DNA of 64,000 nucleotides. Origin: Opitutaceae bacterium. Lineage in GTDB: Bacteria; Verrucomicrobiota; Verrucomicrobiia; Opitutales; Opitutaceae. Below the pieces are notes generated by a model, which worked only from the letters and a program-made list of their open reading frames with translations, was not told where the DNA came from and searched no databases. Shown piece after piece: positions 16,483 through 29,464 of the stretch; position 1 is the first letter of the stretch, and the number at the start of each line of letters is the position of its first letter. The stretch is from NCBI GenBank assembly GCA_027482185.1, contig JAIXWF010000015.1, positions 372,001-436,000 of the forward strand, given 5' to 3'. Position numbers and translations under genes: made by a program.

Positions 16483-17889
16483 TCAAGGGGCGGCGGACGG
16501 TGCGGCGGTTCGTTCCACGGCTGCCGCCGCGATCAGGATTTGGTACAGCGCCGCGGCGCGGCCTAGCTGGGCCCGCGTAAGCGCGTCGCGCCCGTCGAGC
16601 AGGGAAAGTTGGTTCGCGAGCCCCTCGCCTTCGCGCCGGCGCACCAGCTCATAGGCTTCCGCCGCCGCCTCGGCGCGGCGCCGCGCGGCGCGGTAACCCG
16701 CCGTCGCCGCGGTCAGGTCGTCGGCCGCCACCAGCGCCTCGAGCGCGAGCTGCTGCCGCGTGTCCGCCAGCGCGAGTTCCGCCCGGCGCCGCTCCAGCCG
16801 CGCCTGCTGCGCCTGGCTGCGGTTCTGCCGGCCGTCCCAAAGATTGAACTCCGCCACCAGCGAGCCCTGCACGAAACGGTCGTCGCGGCCGCTGCGGTAC
16901 CGCTCGCCCTGCAGCCCGCCCTCGACCGCCAACGAGACCGTCGGCCGGCCCCGTGCGCGGGCGGCGTCCTCGGCCGCAACGGCGGCGTCCACCGCCCGGC
17001 GCCGCGCCGTCTCTTCTTCCCTGGGCGCGCCGCCGGCGGACGCCGGTCCGGTCGCCGCCCACGCTTCGGCAAGGGCGAGCAATTCGCTTTCCGGGGCTCG
17101 CTCGACCGGCTCGGTCAGCGGCCGGTGCCGGAGCACGTTGAACGCCGCCCGCGCCGCGTTGCGGTCGCGCCGCGCCGCCGCCAGCTGCTGCTCCACCGCC
17201 AATTCGTCCGCCTCGGCCCGCAGCACGCGATCCGCCGTGATCTTGCCCGCCGCCGCGAGCGCCGCGGCCGAACGCCGCGCCTCGGCGGCCAGCTCGCGCG
17301 CGGATTCAAAGATCCCAACCGCCGCCTCGCTCTGCAGGTAACCGTAGTAACCCGCGAGCACGGCCCGCCGCAGATCGCGCCGCGCCGCGGTGTATCCGGC
17401 CACGCGCGCTCCGGCTGCCGCCCGCTGCGCCGCGATGCCGCGGCCCAGCTCCGGCCGGTAGACGGGCTGGGTCAGCCGCAGCTTCGTCTCCTGCTCCTCG
17501 CGCCGCAGCAGGGAGATGGTTTGGTTCGACAGCGGGGCAAAGGCCGCCGGCCGGCCCTGCGTGCGCAGAAAATCGTTCAGCACCCCGTAGGCGCCGTTGA
17601 GCAAGTCGCCGGCCGGAAACTCGATCGTCCGTCCGCCGTCCGCCCGCGAATAGCGCGCCAACAGGTCGACCCGCGGCTGCCACGCGCCCCGGAGCTCGGC
17701 CGCGCGCACCTGCGCCGCCTCCGCCTCGAGCGCCCGGCCCGCCAGCCCGGGATTCGCCGCCAGCGCCTCGGCGACGTACCGCTCCGCCGCGGCCGGCGCG
17801 GCCGCGGGCAAGGGACCGGCGGCACGCCCCGGCAGGCCGCCGGCGGCGGCGCAGAACAGGCACAACGGAAGGAACACGGTGCGGCGCAT
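16483..17889 (-). CDS. TolC-family outer-membrane efflux channel
   Basis: 468 residues with a signal peptide (MRRTVFLPLCLFCAAAGGLPGRAAG) and two OEP repeats of long amphipathic helices rich in Ala, Arg and Glu, for example AERYVAEALAANPGLAGRALEAE and the second-half counterpart. It forms the outer-membrane duct of the pump encoded just downstream. The ATG at 17889 is chosen because it gives the clean signal peptide; a start at 17925 would translate the operator. First structural gene after the TetR gene, with an operator-like palindrome just upstream. Confidence 0.9.
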   Translation of the reverse strand: MRRTVFLPLCLFCAAAGGLPGRAAGPLPAAAPAAAERYVAEALAANPGLAGRALEAEAAQVRAAELRGAWQPRVDLLARYSRADGGRTIEFPAGDLLNGAYGVLNDFLRTQGRPAAFAPLSNQTISLLRREEQETKLRLTQPVYRPELGRGIAAQRAAAGARVAGYTAARRDLRRAVLAGYYGYLQSEAAVGIFESARELAAEARRSAAALAAAGKITADRVLRAEADELAVEQQLAAARRDRNAARAAFNVLRHRPLTEPVERAPESELLALAEAWAATGPASAGGAPREEETARRRAVDAAVAAEDAARARGRPTVSLAVEGGLQGERYRSGRDDRFVQGSLVAEFNLWDGRQNRSQAQQARLERRRAELALADTRQQLALEALVAADDLTAATAGYRAARRRAEAAAEAYELVRRREGEGLANQLSLLDGRDALTRAQLGRAAALYQILIAAAAVERTAAPSAAP

Positions 17890-17911
17890 GGCCTGACACC
17901 GTGTTTTCCAC

Positions 17912-17924
17912 TGACACTCTGTCA
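17912..17924 (-). promoter_or_regulatory. candidate TetR operator overlapping the efflux operon promoter
   Basis: TGACA-CTC-TGTCA, a 13-bp palindrome in the 55-base tetR-tolC spacer. Read on the minus strand it contains TTGACA, a consensus -35 box, so bound repressor would block RNA polymerase. A convincing -10 box is not seen. Confidence 0.55.
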
Positions 17925-17944
17925 ATGGTTAATTATGTGACAAC

Positions 17945-18616
17945 TCAGCGCGCGGCGAGCGAACCGCGCAGGAGCGCGAAGCCGTGCGCCATCGCCTTGG
18001 CCGAGGTCAGCCCGAAATCCTCCCGCAGCATCGCCTCCTTGCGCGCCGCGATCTGGATCAGGCCGTGGGTGAAAGCCCAGACCGACACCGCCGTCGGCCG
18101 CGGATCGCCGATCGACTTGCGGATCGAGCCGTCGGCCAGCCCGTTCGCCAGGGCCTGCGCCACCATGCCGAGGCAGGCGCGTCCGTGGCCGTGCGCCGCC
18201 GCCTCGTTTTCGGTCTCGGTTTCCGGGTCGGAATCGCGCGCCTGGTAGTCGGAGAGCACCGTGAAGTACAACGGCTCATCGAGCGAGAACCGGTAGTACG
18301 CTTCCCCGATCGCCATCATCTGGTCGAGTCCCGTCCGGTGCGCCGCCATCGCCGCCGCAAACCGTTTCTCCATGCTCGCCAGTCCGCGGCCGCAGACCGC
18401 GTGGAACAGGTCGTCGCGGTCGGGAAAATAGAAATAGACCAGCGAGCGGCTGAGCCGGGCCCGCTTGGCGATCTCGCCGAAGTTCGTCGCCGCCCAGCCG
18501 ACCTTCCCGATCACGCGCTCCGCCGCGTCGATGATCGCCTGCCGCCGCTCCTCCTTCTCCTCGTCGCGGCGCGCCCGCAACGGATCGGTTTGCTTCTGCT
18601 TCGCGGTCTTTGCCAT
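17945..18616 (-). CDS. TetR-family repressor of the efflux operon
   Basis: 223 residues. The N-terminal TetR helix-turn-helix lies at residues 25-70, with IIDAAERVIGKVGWAATNFGEIAKRARLSRSLVYFYFPDRDDL in overlapping pieces; the C-terminal ligand domain is helical. The start (ATG at 18616) removes an unconserved upstream extension. It lies immediately upstream of and in the same direction as tolC, with a palindrome between them, the usual layout for a local drug-efflux repressor. The inducer is unknown. Confidence 0.92.
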   Translation of the reverse strand: MAKTAKQKQTDPLRARRDEEKEERRQAIIDAAERVIGKVGWAATNFGEIAKRARLSRSLVYFYFPDRDDLFHAVCGRGLASMEKRFAAAMAAHRTGLDQMMAIGEAYYRFSLDEPLYFTVLSDYQARDSDPETETENEAAAHGHGRACLGMVAQALANGLADGSIRKSIGDPRPTAVSVWAFTHGLIQIAARKEAMLREDFGLTSAKAMAHGFALLRGSLAAR

Positions 18617-18756
18617 GCGCCTTCCCAAAACGCCGCCCGCCAAAATAGCCAGCAGCAAGTTTCGCCGCCGCCTGAAGCCGGCGGCATAGAACCCGGCGCC
18701 GAAAACCAGTTCTTGCCTGCGGGCCCGCGCGCCCGTGGATTGTCCCCTCTCGTCCT

Positions 18757-19740
18757 ATGAAATCCCCCATTCGCGTCGCTGTCACCGGAGCCGCCGGCCA
18801 GATCGGTTACTCCCTCCTCTTCCGCATCGCCTCGGGCGCGATGTTCGGTCCCGACCAGCCGGTCATCCTCCAGCTGATCGAAGCGCCGGTCGAGAAGGCC
18901 CTCAAGGCCCTCGAGGGCGTCGCCATGGAACTCGACGACTGCGCCTTCCCGCTCCTCAAGGGCATCGTCCAGACCTCCGACGCCGCCGTCGGCTTCAAGG
19001 ACGCCAACTGGTGCCTGCTCGTCGGCGCCAAACCCCGCGGTCCCGGCATGGAGCGCGCCGATCTGCTCAAGGACAACGGCAAGATCTTCATCGAGCAGGG
19101 CCGCATCATCGACGCCGTCGCCGCCGCGGATGCCCGTATCGCCGTCGTCGGCAATCCGGCGAACACCAACTGCATGATCGCCGCGTCGCAGGCCAAACGC
19201 CTCACGCCGGACCGCTTCACCGCCATGGTGCGCCTCGACCAGAACCGCGCCCAGACCCAGCTCGCCAAGAAGGCCGGCGTCGATCTCACCGCCGTCCAAA
19301 ACATCTTCATCTACGGCAACCACAGCCCGACGATGTTCCCCGCCTTCGGCCACGCCACGATCAACGGCCAGCCCGCGACCGCCGTCATCAACGATCTCGC
19401 CTGGCTGCAGGGTCCCTTCTGCGAGACCGTCGGCAAACGCGGCGCCGCCATCATCGCCGCCCGCGGCGCCTCCTCGGCCGCCTCCGCCGCCAACGCCCTC
19501 GTCGACCACGTGCGCTCCCTCGTCACCCCCGGCGCCATCCACTCGATCGCCGTCAAGAGCAACGGCGTCTACGGCTTCGACGCCGACGTGTGGGCCGGCG
19601 TCCCGGTCCGCACCACCACGCCCGGCAGCTACGAGGTCATCACCGGCTACGCGATGGACGACTTCGCGAAGTCCAAGATCGCCGCGACCAACAAGGAACT
19701 CGTCGACGAGCGCTCCTTCGTCGCCGAGATGATCAAGTAA
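18757..19740 (+). CDS. mdh: malate dehydrogenase (NAD-type, cytosolic-like clade)
   Basis: 327 residues, interconverting malate and oxaloacetate in the TCA cycle. The Rossmann start [20 protein letters not shown], the substrate arginine region [22 protein letters not shown] and the catalytic histidine block [13 protein letters not shown] identify the longer MDH clade. It is a single gene with its own strong terminator. Upstream, 140 bases separate it from the divergent tetR. Confidence 0.95.
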   Translation: MKSPIRVAVTGAAGQIGYSLLFRIASGAMFGPDQPVILQLIEAPVEKALKALEGVAMELDDCAFPLLKGIVQTSDAAVGFKDANWCLLVGAKPRGPGMERADLLKDNGKIFIEQGRIIDAVAAADARIAVVGNPANTNCMIAASQAKRLTPDRFTAMVRLDQNRAQTQLAKKAGVDLTAVQNIFIYGNHSPTMFPAFGHATINGQPATAVINDLAWLQGPFCETVGKRGAAIIAARGASSAASAANALVDHVRSLVTPGAIHSIAVKSNGVYGFDADVWAGVPVRTTTPGSYEVITGYAMDDFAKSKIAATNKELVDERSFVAEMIK

Positions 19741-19764
19741 ACGCGCCCGTCTTCGCTCCTTCCG

Positions 19765-19799
19765 ACGCCGGACTCGCCCGAGTCCGGCGTTTTGTTTTT
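19765..19799 (+). terminator. intrinsic terminator of mdh
   Basis: Perfect 10-bp stem ACGCCGGACT/AGTCCGGCGT with a six-base loop followed by TTTGTTTTT. Confidence 0.9.
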
Positions 19800-19827
19800 C
19801 AAAGCCAACGCCCGCGCGGCTGCCGAG

Positions 19828-20967
19828 CTACCTCGTCCGCGCCGCGAGGAACCAGGCCAAAGTGTAGGTCGTGAGCTGGCCGCCCGGCCCGTGCAGGTTG
19901 AACTCGAAGGCGTGCGTCGCCCACGGCAACGCCACGTGCACGTGCGGCACACGGTGCTCGGCCAACTTCGCCGCCAGCCGCTCGCTGTGCCGGTACCACA
20001 CGAGCGCGTCGATCGTCCCCTGCAGAAGCAGCGTCGCCGGCACGCCGGTTTTAACGAGGTAAAGCGCGCTCGCCGATTCGTAGGCCGCGCGGGCCGACTC
20101 CGGCGTGCCGCCGAGGTACTGCCGCATCAACGCCGGCGACTTCAGCATGTCGTTCTCGTGCGTGTTGACGTATCCGAAAACCAAATCCGACGGCGCGTAC
20201 AGCGCCACGATGCCGCGGATCGCCGGATCGGGAAACGCATACGCCGTCGCCTGCACGATCTGCCCGCCGGCGGAACGTCCGAGCAGCACGAAATTGCCGG
20301 GATCGATCCCGAGTTCGCCCGCCTTGCCCTTGAGCCAAGCCACGGCCGCAAGCAGATCTTCCCGCGGCGCCGGCCAGCGATGCTGCGGAGCCAAGCGGTA
20401 GGAAATGGCCGCGACGGCATAGCCGGCCCGCGCCAGCCAATGGTTGAGCCCGGCCAATTGCGTGCGATCGCCGCTGTCCCAACCGCCGCCATGCACCACG
20501 ACCACGCAGGGCGCCGGCCGCCCGTCGCTGCGCCGCGCCCGGTAGAAATCGAGCGGCAAACCCGGCGCGGGCACGAAGGTCTCGACCGCCACCGGCTCCG
20601 GATCGCGCCCAAACCAAGCCGCCGGCGAGAAGGCCGGCCGGCCGGGATCCTGTTTTCCGAATTCCCGCTCGAGCCGCGCCGGCAATTCGCGGCCAAGGCG
20701 CCACGCCTGCCACGTCGGCACGAGCAACAACCCCGTCGCCAACGCCGCCAATCCCGCCGTTGCCCCGGCCCAACCGGGCGCGGTGCGTCCGCCAACGAGC
20801 ACCGCCGCCGCCAAAATCGCCGTCGCACCGGCGATCCAATGTCCGAATTCACCCGCCAACACCGCGAGTTTCCACGGCGACCAATCGGGCGCCTTCACGA
20901 CCGTCAGGCTCGCGAGCAGCGCGAGGACGGCGGCGAGCAGCAGGAGCAAAACACGAAACATGGCCAT
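19828..20967 (-). CDS. alpha/beta-hydrolase, HSL/BD-FAE-like esterase, membrane-anchored
   Basis: 379 residues. Three hydrophobic segments occupy roughly the first 95 residues, so the enzyme is likely tethered to the inner membrane. The oxyanion motif HGGGW, the nucleophile GRSAGG, an acid near TIDALVW and the catalytic histidine in ATHAFEFN are all present and in order. This fits carboxylesterase or acyl-carbohydrate esterase activity on an unknown substrate. The start may be 20967 or an ATG six bases later. Divergent from the rsuA-like gene. Confidence 0.88.
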   Translation of the reverse strand: MAMFRVLLLLLAAVLALLASLTVVKAPDWSPWKLAVLAGEFGHWIAGATAILAAAVLVGGRTAPGWAGATAGLAALATGLLLVPTWQAWRLGRELPARLEREFGKQDPGRPAFSPAAWFGRDPEPVAVETFVPAPGLPLDFYRARRSDGRPAPCVVVVHGGGWDSGDRTQLAGLNHWLARAGYAVAAISYRLAPQHRWPAPREDLLAAVAWLKGKAGELGIDPGNFVLLGRSAGGQIVQATAYAFPDPAIRGIVALYAPSDLVFGYVNTHENDMLKSPALMRQYLGGTPESARAAYESASALYLVKTGVPATLLLQGTIDALVWYRHSERLAAKLAEHRVPHVHVALPWATHAFEFNLHGPGGQLTTYTLAWFLAARTR

Positions 20968-21071
20968 GGTACGCGCGGCATGGCCGCAAAGAGGCGGCCA
21001 AAGCGCAAAGCCGAACCGCCGCCGGTTTTGGCTTTGCGCCGCACGCCGACTTCCCGGCCAATGGTCCGCAT

Positions 21072-21770
21072 ATGCGCCGCCTCGACCAACTCCTCGCCAA
21101 CCTCGGCTACTGCAGCCGCCGCGAGGCGCGCGACTGGATCGACGCCGGCCGCGTCATCGTCGGCGGGAAGGTAGCGGACGACGTTTCCCGCAAAGCCAAC
21201 CCCGGCGATGTGCGCATCGACGGCGAGCCGCCCGACCATCCCGACGGCCTGCTGCTCCTTGTGCACAAGCCGCTCGGCCTCGTCTGCTCCCACGACGAAC
21301 GCGAGGGTCCCAACGTTTACTCGCTCCTCCCGGAGCGTTGGCGCCGGCGCAATCCCGTCGTCACAAGCGTGGGCCGCCTCGACAAGGACACGAGCGGTCT
21401 CCTGCTGCTCACCGACCAATCCGCCCTCGTGCACCGGCTCACCTCGCCGAAACACAAGGTGCCGAAAGTCTACCGCGCCACCGTCGATCGCGACCTCGAT
21501 CCGGGTCTGGTCCCGTTGTTCGCCTCCGGTACGCTGTTGCTCGCGGGCGAAAAAGAACCCTGCGCGCCGGCCCACCTCGAGTTGCCCGGGCCGCGCGAGG
21601 CCGTCGTCACGTTGACCGAGGGCCGCTACCATCAGGTCCGCCGCATGTTCTCCGCCGGCGGCGCCACTGTGCTCACGCTGCACCGCGAACGCTTCGGCGA
21701 TCTGGTCCTCGGCGATCTTGCCGCCGGGCAATGGCGACCGCTGCCGCTCGACACCTTCGGCCCGGTCTGA
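21072..21770 (+). CDS. RsuA/RluB-family pseudouridine synthase
   Basis: 232 residues that isomerise a uridine in rRNA. An S4 RNA-binding domain lies at the N-terminus (RRLDQLLANLGYCSRREARDWI), then the catalytic motif GRLDKDTSGLLLLT with its aspartate near residue 105, and a C-terminal EGRYHQVRRMFSA. The size and the S4-catalytic layout are of the RsuA/RluE group; the exact target uridine is undetermined. ATG at 21072 starts directly before the S4 domain. A yhbY gene follows 59 bases later, giving an RNA-maturation pair. Confidence 0.92.
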   Translation: MRRLDQLLANLGYCSRREARDWIDAGRVIVGGKVADDVSRKANPGDVRIDGEPPDHPDGLLLLVHKPLGLVCSHDEREGPNVYSLLPERWRRRNPVVTSVGRLDKDTSGLLLLTDQSALVHRLTSPKHKVPKVYRATVDRDLDPGLVPLFASGTLLLAGEKEPCAPAHLELPGPREAVVTLTEGRYHQVRRMFSAGGATVLTLHRERFGDLVLGDLAAGQWRPLPLDTFGPV

Positions 21771-21829
21771 ACCGGCCGCGCGGATTTTGGGCTGTCGCTC
21801 CGGCGTCCTATCCGCCAAACCCGCACGAC

Positions 21830-22141
21830 ATGTACGACTTTCCCCTCACCGGCGCCCAGAAATCGTTTCTGCGCGGCCTCGGCCAAACGCTCGAAGCGAG
21901 CCTCAAGGTCGGCCGCGGCGGGCTTTCGCCCGAGTTCTTCGCCGAACTGCAGAAACTGCTCCGCGCGCACGAACTCGTGAAGCTGCGGTTCGTCGGCGCC
22001 GAACGCGACGAGCGCGCCGCGCTCTGCCTGCAAGTCGCCGATGTGGGCCGCTGCGTTTTCGTCAGCGCCGTCGGCCACACCGCGCTCTTCTACCGCCAGC
22101 ACCCCGACCCGAAAGCCCGCTCGGTCGCGTTGCCCGAATAG
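21830..22141 (+). CDS. yhbY: YhbY/CRM-domain RNA-binding protein
   Basis: 103 residues, a single CRM domain. Typical features are LTGAQKSFLRGLGQTLEASLKVGRGG in pieces, then a loop and ELVKLRFVG, ending ALFYRQHPDPKAR. YhbY-type proteins associate with pre-50S ribosomal particles. Adjacent to the pseudouridine synthase and probably co-transcribed. A diverged REP-like unit begins two bases after the stop. Confidence 0.92.
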   Translation: MYDFPLTGAQKSFLRGLGQTLEASLKVGRGGLSPEFFAELQKLLRAHELVKLRFVGAERDERAALCLQVADVGRCVFVSAVGHTALFYRQHPDPKARSVALPE

Positions 22142-22142
22142 A

Positions 22143-22166
22143 GTAGCGCGGCGCTTTAGCCCGCGG
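22143..22166. repeat. diverged REP-like palindrome
   Basis: GTAGCGCGGCGCTTTAGCCC resembles the GTAGCCCGGGCCTTCAGCCC units at 914, 42375 and 43377 but with several substitutions. Confidence 0.4.
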
Positions 22167-22288
22167 CCGGCCCGACCGTCGCCTCAAATCGGATCCTGGA
22201 GGTGAAGGGCGAAAGCCTTGGGTCGAGCGATCGGGTCCGCCACCGGGCAGCCCGCGCCGCCTCCTCGACCGCACGGCATGCCTTCGCG

Positions 22289-24064
22289 TCAGAATTGATA
22301 CGCGATCACCGTGTCCTTGCCCTTGAAGTGGAAGACGCGGTTCATCGGCTCGTCGACCGTGTAGTTCGGTTCCTTTTCTTTCAGCACGAGTTCGCGGTCC
22401 GTCTCGCCGGTGGCGAGGTTCACGCCGACGACGCCGATATCCTTTTCCACTTTCGTGAGGACGTAGGTGTAGCCCTGCGTCGTCTTGGAACCGCCGGCGC
22501 GGCGCGCCGCCTTTTCATTGTAGCTGTGGTAGCGGTCGAGGTTGCTGTGGATCGTGTTCACGCCGCTGTTGTACCCGCTCGAACCGAAGCCGCCGCTGGC
22601 GGCGGCCTGGCCGTTGCCGTAGACGGCGGCCGCAGCGGTGACGGCAAACATCGCCACGTTCGCGAGCGCGTCGCTCGGCGCCGCGTAGAAGAGCGACCAG
22701 TTGGCGGACTTGGCCTTGGGATCGAAGCTGAGCAGGTGCTGTTTGCCCTGCACGACGACATTGCCGTTGGAACAATGCACCGCCACCGGCACGTCGAGCA
22801 GCGCCTTGTTGGCGGAGATGCCGGCCTTCACCAGACCGGTGACGCCGCCGAGGGCGCCGAGGCCGATCTTGGCGACACCGCCGACGCCGAGTTTGCGTTT
22901 GAACTCGATCGGCACGCGGAACGATTCCGCCGGCGTTGCCGCCGCGGCATCGATGCCGATGACGTGCGCGCCGTCGGCGAACACCACCGTGTTGGTTTCC
23001 GGGACGACCGTGAGATTCGTGATTCCTTCCTTGGCGGAATCGAAATGGTAGAGCGACTTGCCGTCCGCGGGATCGAGCACGACGACACCGAGCGGCTCGC
23101 GCAGCGCGGCGGTCTTGCCGTCGGAGAAATTGCCCCCGTAGCGCGAAAAGATTTTCCCGCCGACGATCTCGAGCTGGGCGACGATCGCGTTGTCCCGCGC
23201 CTTGAAGAGGCCGGCGTAGTCGGAGATGCGGTCGCTCTTCCAGATCTGCGCGCCTGTCTTGCGGTCGATCGCGTACACGCTGCCGCCGCCGCCGCCGTAG
23301 ACGCGGTCCGCGGTGAGGCGGAGCGGCGCGTACGTTTTCTTCAGGCCTTTGTTGCCCGGAGGGAATTCGGTGCCCCACTTGAGCGCGCCGGTGGCCAGAT
23401 CGACGCAGTGCACGCCGAGGTAGCCGAGGAACATCTCGTCCCCGTCGATCACCGGATCGTGGTAGCCCGACAGATCCATTGTCGGGATGAAGCGGCCGGA
23501 ATTGTCCGCCATGTGCAGCGGGATCGCCCCGGATTTCGCGAACTTCGTGTTCCACTTTTCCTTCCCTTCAAGATCGAAGGCCCTGAGGTAAATGCCGGCC
23601 TCGGTGCCGTCGGCGCCGAAGCTGTTGAGCACGAAAACGACGAGATTCTTTTCCGCCACCGGAATGGTGCCGAGGTACTGGCCCATGAGTTCCGGCGTCT
23701 GCCACACCGTCTTGCCGGTGAGGTAATCGAGCTGGAACAACGTCACCTTCGTGCCGGCGAGACCTTCCGACGTGTTGCACACGAGGTACGGCGTGCCCGG
23801 GATTTCGCGCGCATTGTGCGGCGAGCTCTTGCGGAACTCCCCGCGCGTCCAGAGCTGCTGGCCGGAGTCGGGATCGAAAGCCAGAATCGCGTCCGGCGTG
23901 CCCACGAGCAGCGTCCCGAGTCCGGTCAACGCGTGCCACTTGGCGTCGCCGGGCAGTTTGGCAGTCCAGAGTTGTTTGGCGGCGGCCCACGCGGGCGCGG
24001 CCGAAAGCGCCACGGCGAGCAGGGCGGCCGCGATGCGGCGGCGGCGGAGAGAGAGCAGGTTCAT
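22289..24064 (-). CDS. secreted PQQ-like beta-propeller protein
   Basis: 591 residues. ATG at 24064 gives a signal peptide (SLRRRRIAAALLAVALSAAPAWA). The rest is built of PQQ/BamB-like blades, e.g. DSGQQLWTRGEF, TGKTVWQTPELM, TGALKWGTEFP and KTGAQIWKSDRISD. No catalytic residues of quinoprotein dehydrogenases are obvious, so a binding or scaffolding role outside the cytoplasm is as likely as catalysis. A perfect TACG-N8-CGTA dyad, the motif found upstream of the response-regulator-linked genes, lies 70 bases upstream of the start. Confidence 0.8.
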   Translation of the reverse strand: MNLLSLRRRRIAAALLAVALSAAPAWAAAKQLWTAKLPGDAKWHALTGLGTLLVGTPDAILAFDPDSGQQLWTRGEFRKSSPHNAREIPGTPYLVCNTSEGLAGTKVTLFQLDYLTGKTVWQTPELMGQYLGTIPVAEKNLVVFVLNSFGADGTEAGIYLRAFDLEGKEKWNTKFAKSGAIPLHMADNSGRFIPTMDLSGYHDPVIDGDEMFLGYLGVHCVDLATGALKWGTEFPPGNKGLKKTYAPLRLTADRVYGGGGGSVYAIDRKTGAQIWKSDRISDYAGLFKARDNAIVAQLEIVGGKIFSRYGGNFSDGKTAALREPLGVVVLDPADGKSLYHFDSAKEGITNLTVVPETNTVVFADGAHVIGIDAAAATPAESFRVPIEFKRKLGVGGVAKIGLGALGGVTGLVKAGISANKALLDVPVAVHCSNGNVVVQGKQHLLSFDPKAKSANWSLFYAAPSDALANVAMFAVTAAAAVYGNGQAAASGGFGSSGYNSGVNTIHSNLDRYHSYNEKAARRAGGSKTTQGYTYVLTKVEKDIGVVGVNLATGETDRELVLKEKEPNYTVDEPMNRVFHFKGKDTVIAYQF

Positions 24065-24133
24065 GGGAAGGGACAGCGCCGCGGAGGTTGGCGCGGGCCG
24101 CGCCAGCATGCCGCAAAGCCGGGCCCGCCGGAA

Positions 24134-24149
24134 TACGCATACCTGCGTA
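24134..24149 (-). promoter_or_regulatory. TACG-N8-CGTA dyad upstream of the propeller gene
   Basis: TACG (24134-24137), eight bases, CGTA (24146-24149). Arm sequence and spacing equal the three dyads at 30413, 33608 and 35954, but the flanking CCACGTAA context and a -10 at the same distance are missing. Confidence 0.35.
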
Positions 24150-24262
24150 CGATCGGACCCGGTCGCCCGCCGGCGTCAGGATTGACTCCGCGGGGCCGGC
24201 CGTTTCGCTCCCGTTTTCCGCCTCCGCCGAGGCCCACCTCAACCCTCAACCCACACGAACCC

Positions 24263-24386
24263 ATGACCGAGATTGTCATCTTCTTCGCTCCGTTCCCGTC
24301 GGTGGGTTTGCCCGCGCGTCGCTGACGCGCCCCGCATTTCGCGCTTTGCGCCGCAGGCCGCCCGACCGGGGCGGCCTTTTTGTTTT
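24263..24386 (+). promoter_or_regulatory. possible leader peptide and terminator upstream of rsgA
   Basis: A 20-codon ATG frame (24263-24325, MTEIVIFFAPFPSVGLPARR) with three Phe codons in the middle ends inside hairpin GCGCGTC/GACGCGC (24314-24330). A GC-rich stem GGCCGCCC/GGGCGGCC with TTTTTGTTTTT follows (24356-24386), 70 bases before the rsgA start. This is the layout of a peptide-controlled attenuator. A ribosome-binding site before the ATG is not evident, so the peptide is uncertain; the terminator is clear. Confidence 0.5.
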
Positions 24387-24456
24387 TCCGTCCGGCGCCG
24401 CGCGCCGCCGGCCGTGCCTCCTTCCGCTTCCGCATCGCTGTACCCGTTTTTCCGAC

Positions 24457-25536
24457 ATGACTCTTTCCGCTCTCGGTTGGGACGAAGCCCGCGCGGCCGA
24501 ATTCCAAACCCATGCCGCGGCCGGCCTCGTTCCGGCGCGCGTTGTCCTCCCGCACCGCCACGCCTGCGAAGTCCTTTCCGCCCTCGGTCCGCTCGACGCC
24601 GTGTGCACGGGCCGGCTGCTCCACCGCACCGTCGCCGCCGCCGAACTGCCGGCCGTCGGCGACTGGGTCGCCGTGCGCCCGCGGCCCGGCGAAAACCGGG
24701 CCGACATCCACGCCGTCCTGGCGCGGCGCACCGCCTTCACCCGCCGCGCCGCCGGCCCCGTGCCCGAGGAACAGGTCGTCGCCGCCAACCTCGACACCGT
24801 CTTCCTCGTCACCGCGCTCGACCGGAACTTCAACCTCCGGCGCATCGAGCGCTACCTCGCCGCGGCCCGCGCCGGCGGCGCGCAACCCGTCATCGTGCTG
24901 AACAAAGCCGACCTCACCGCCGATCTGCCCGCGCAGGTGGCGGCCGCCGCAGCGGTCGCCGACGGCGTCCCCGTCGTCGCCCTCAGCGCCACCGAGGCCG
25001 CGGACCCCGCCGCCGCCCTGGCCCCGTGGCTCGCCCCGGGCCGGACGGTCGCATTGGTCGGCTCGTCCGGCGTCGGCAAATCGACGCTGATCAACCGCCT
25101 GCTCGGCGAAACCCGGCTCGCCACCGGCGCGATCAGTGCCGCCGTCGGCAAAGGCCGGCACACCACCGTCCGCCGCGAACTGCATCTCGCACCCTCGGGG
25201 GTGCTCATCGTCGACACGCCCGGCCTCCGCGAGCTGCAGCTGTGGGCCGAACCGGAGGACGGCCCCGAGGAAAACTTCCGCGACCTCGCGGAGCTCGCCG
25301 CCCGCTGCCGGTTTTCCGACTGCGGGCATCGCGGCGAACCCGGCTGCGCGATCGCCGCGGCATTGGCCGACGGCACCCTCGATCCCGGCCGCTGGGCGGG
25401 TTTCCAGAAGCTGATGCGCGACGACGCCTACGCCGCCCGGCGGCAGGACGCGGTCCGCGCCCGCGCCGCCAAGGCGGATTGGAAGAAACGGAATGTCGCG
25501 CTGCGCCGCCGTCTGCGTTTCGAAGCCGACCTCTGA
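24457..25536 (+). CDS. rsgA: ribosome small-subunit-dependent GTPase A
   Basis: 359-residue circularly permuted GTPase acting late in 30S assembly. An OB-like N-terminal domain (GDWVAVRPRPGE) precedes the permuted G motifs: NKAD (G4, near residue 149), GSSGVGKSTLINRLLG (G1) and DTPGLRE (G3). The C-terminal zinc-binding region is CRFSDCGHRGEPGCAI. ATG at 24457 begins the conserved part. Preceded by a terminator-containing leader. Confidence 0.95.
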   Translation: MTLSALGWDEARAAEFQTHAAAGLVPARVVLPHRHACEVLSALGPLDAVCTGRLLHRTVAAAELPAVGDWVAVRPRPGENRADIHAVLARRTAFTRRAAGPVPEEQVVAANLDTVFLVTALDRNFNLRRIERYLAAARAGGAQPVIVLNKADLTADLPAQVAAAAAVADGVPVVALSATEAADPAAALAPWLAPGRTVALVGSSGVGKSTLINRLLGETRLATGAISAAVGKGRHTTVRRELHLAPSGVLIVDTPGLRELQLWAEPEDGPEENFRDLAELAARCRFSDCGHRGEPGCAIAAALADGTLDPGRWAGFQKLMRDDAYAARRQDAVRARAAKADWKKRNVALRRRLRFEADL

Positions 25537-25606
25537 TCCGGAGGTTACGTGCTTCTGCTTAAGCCGCGGGCCCGGGGATTGACGCCCCCGGCCCCGCGCC
25601 GTCTGG

Positions 25607-29460
<3,854 letters not shown>

Positions 29461-29464
<4 letters not shown>

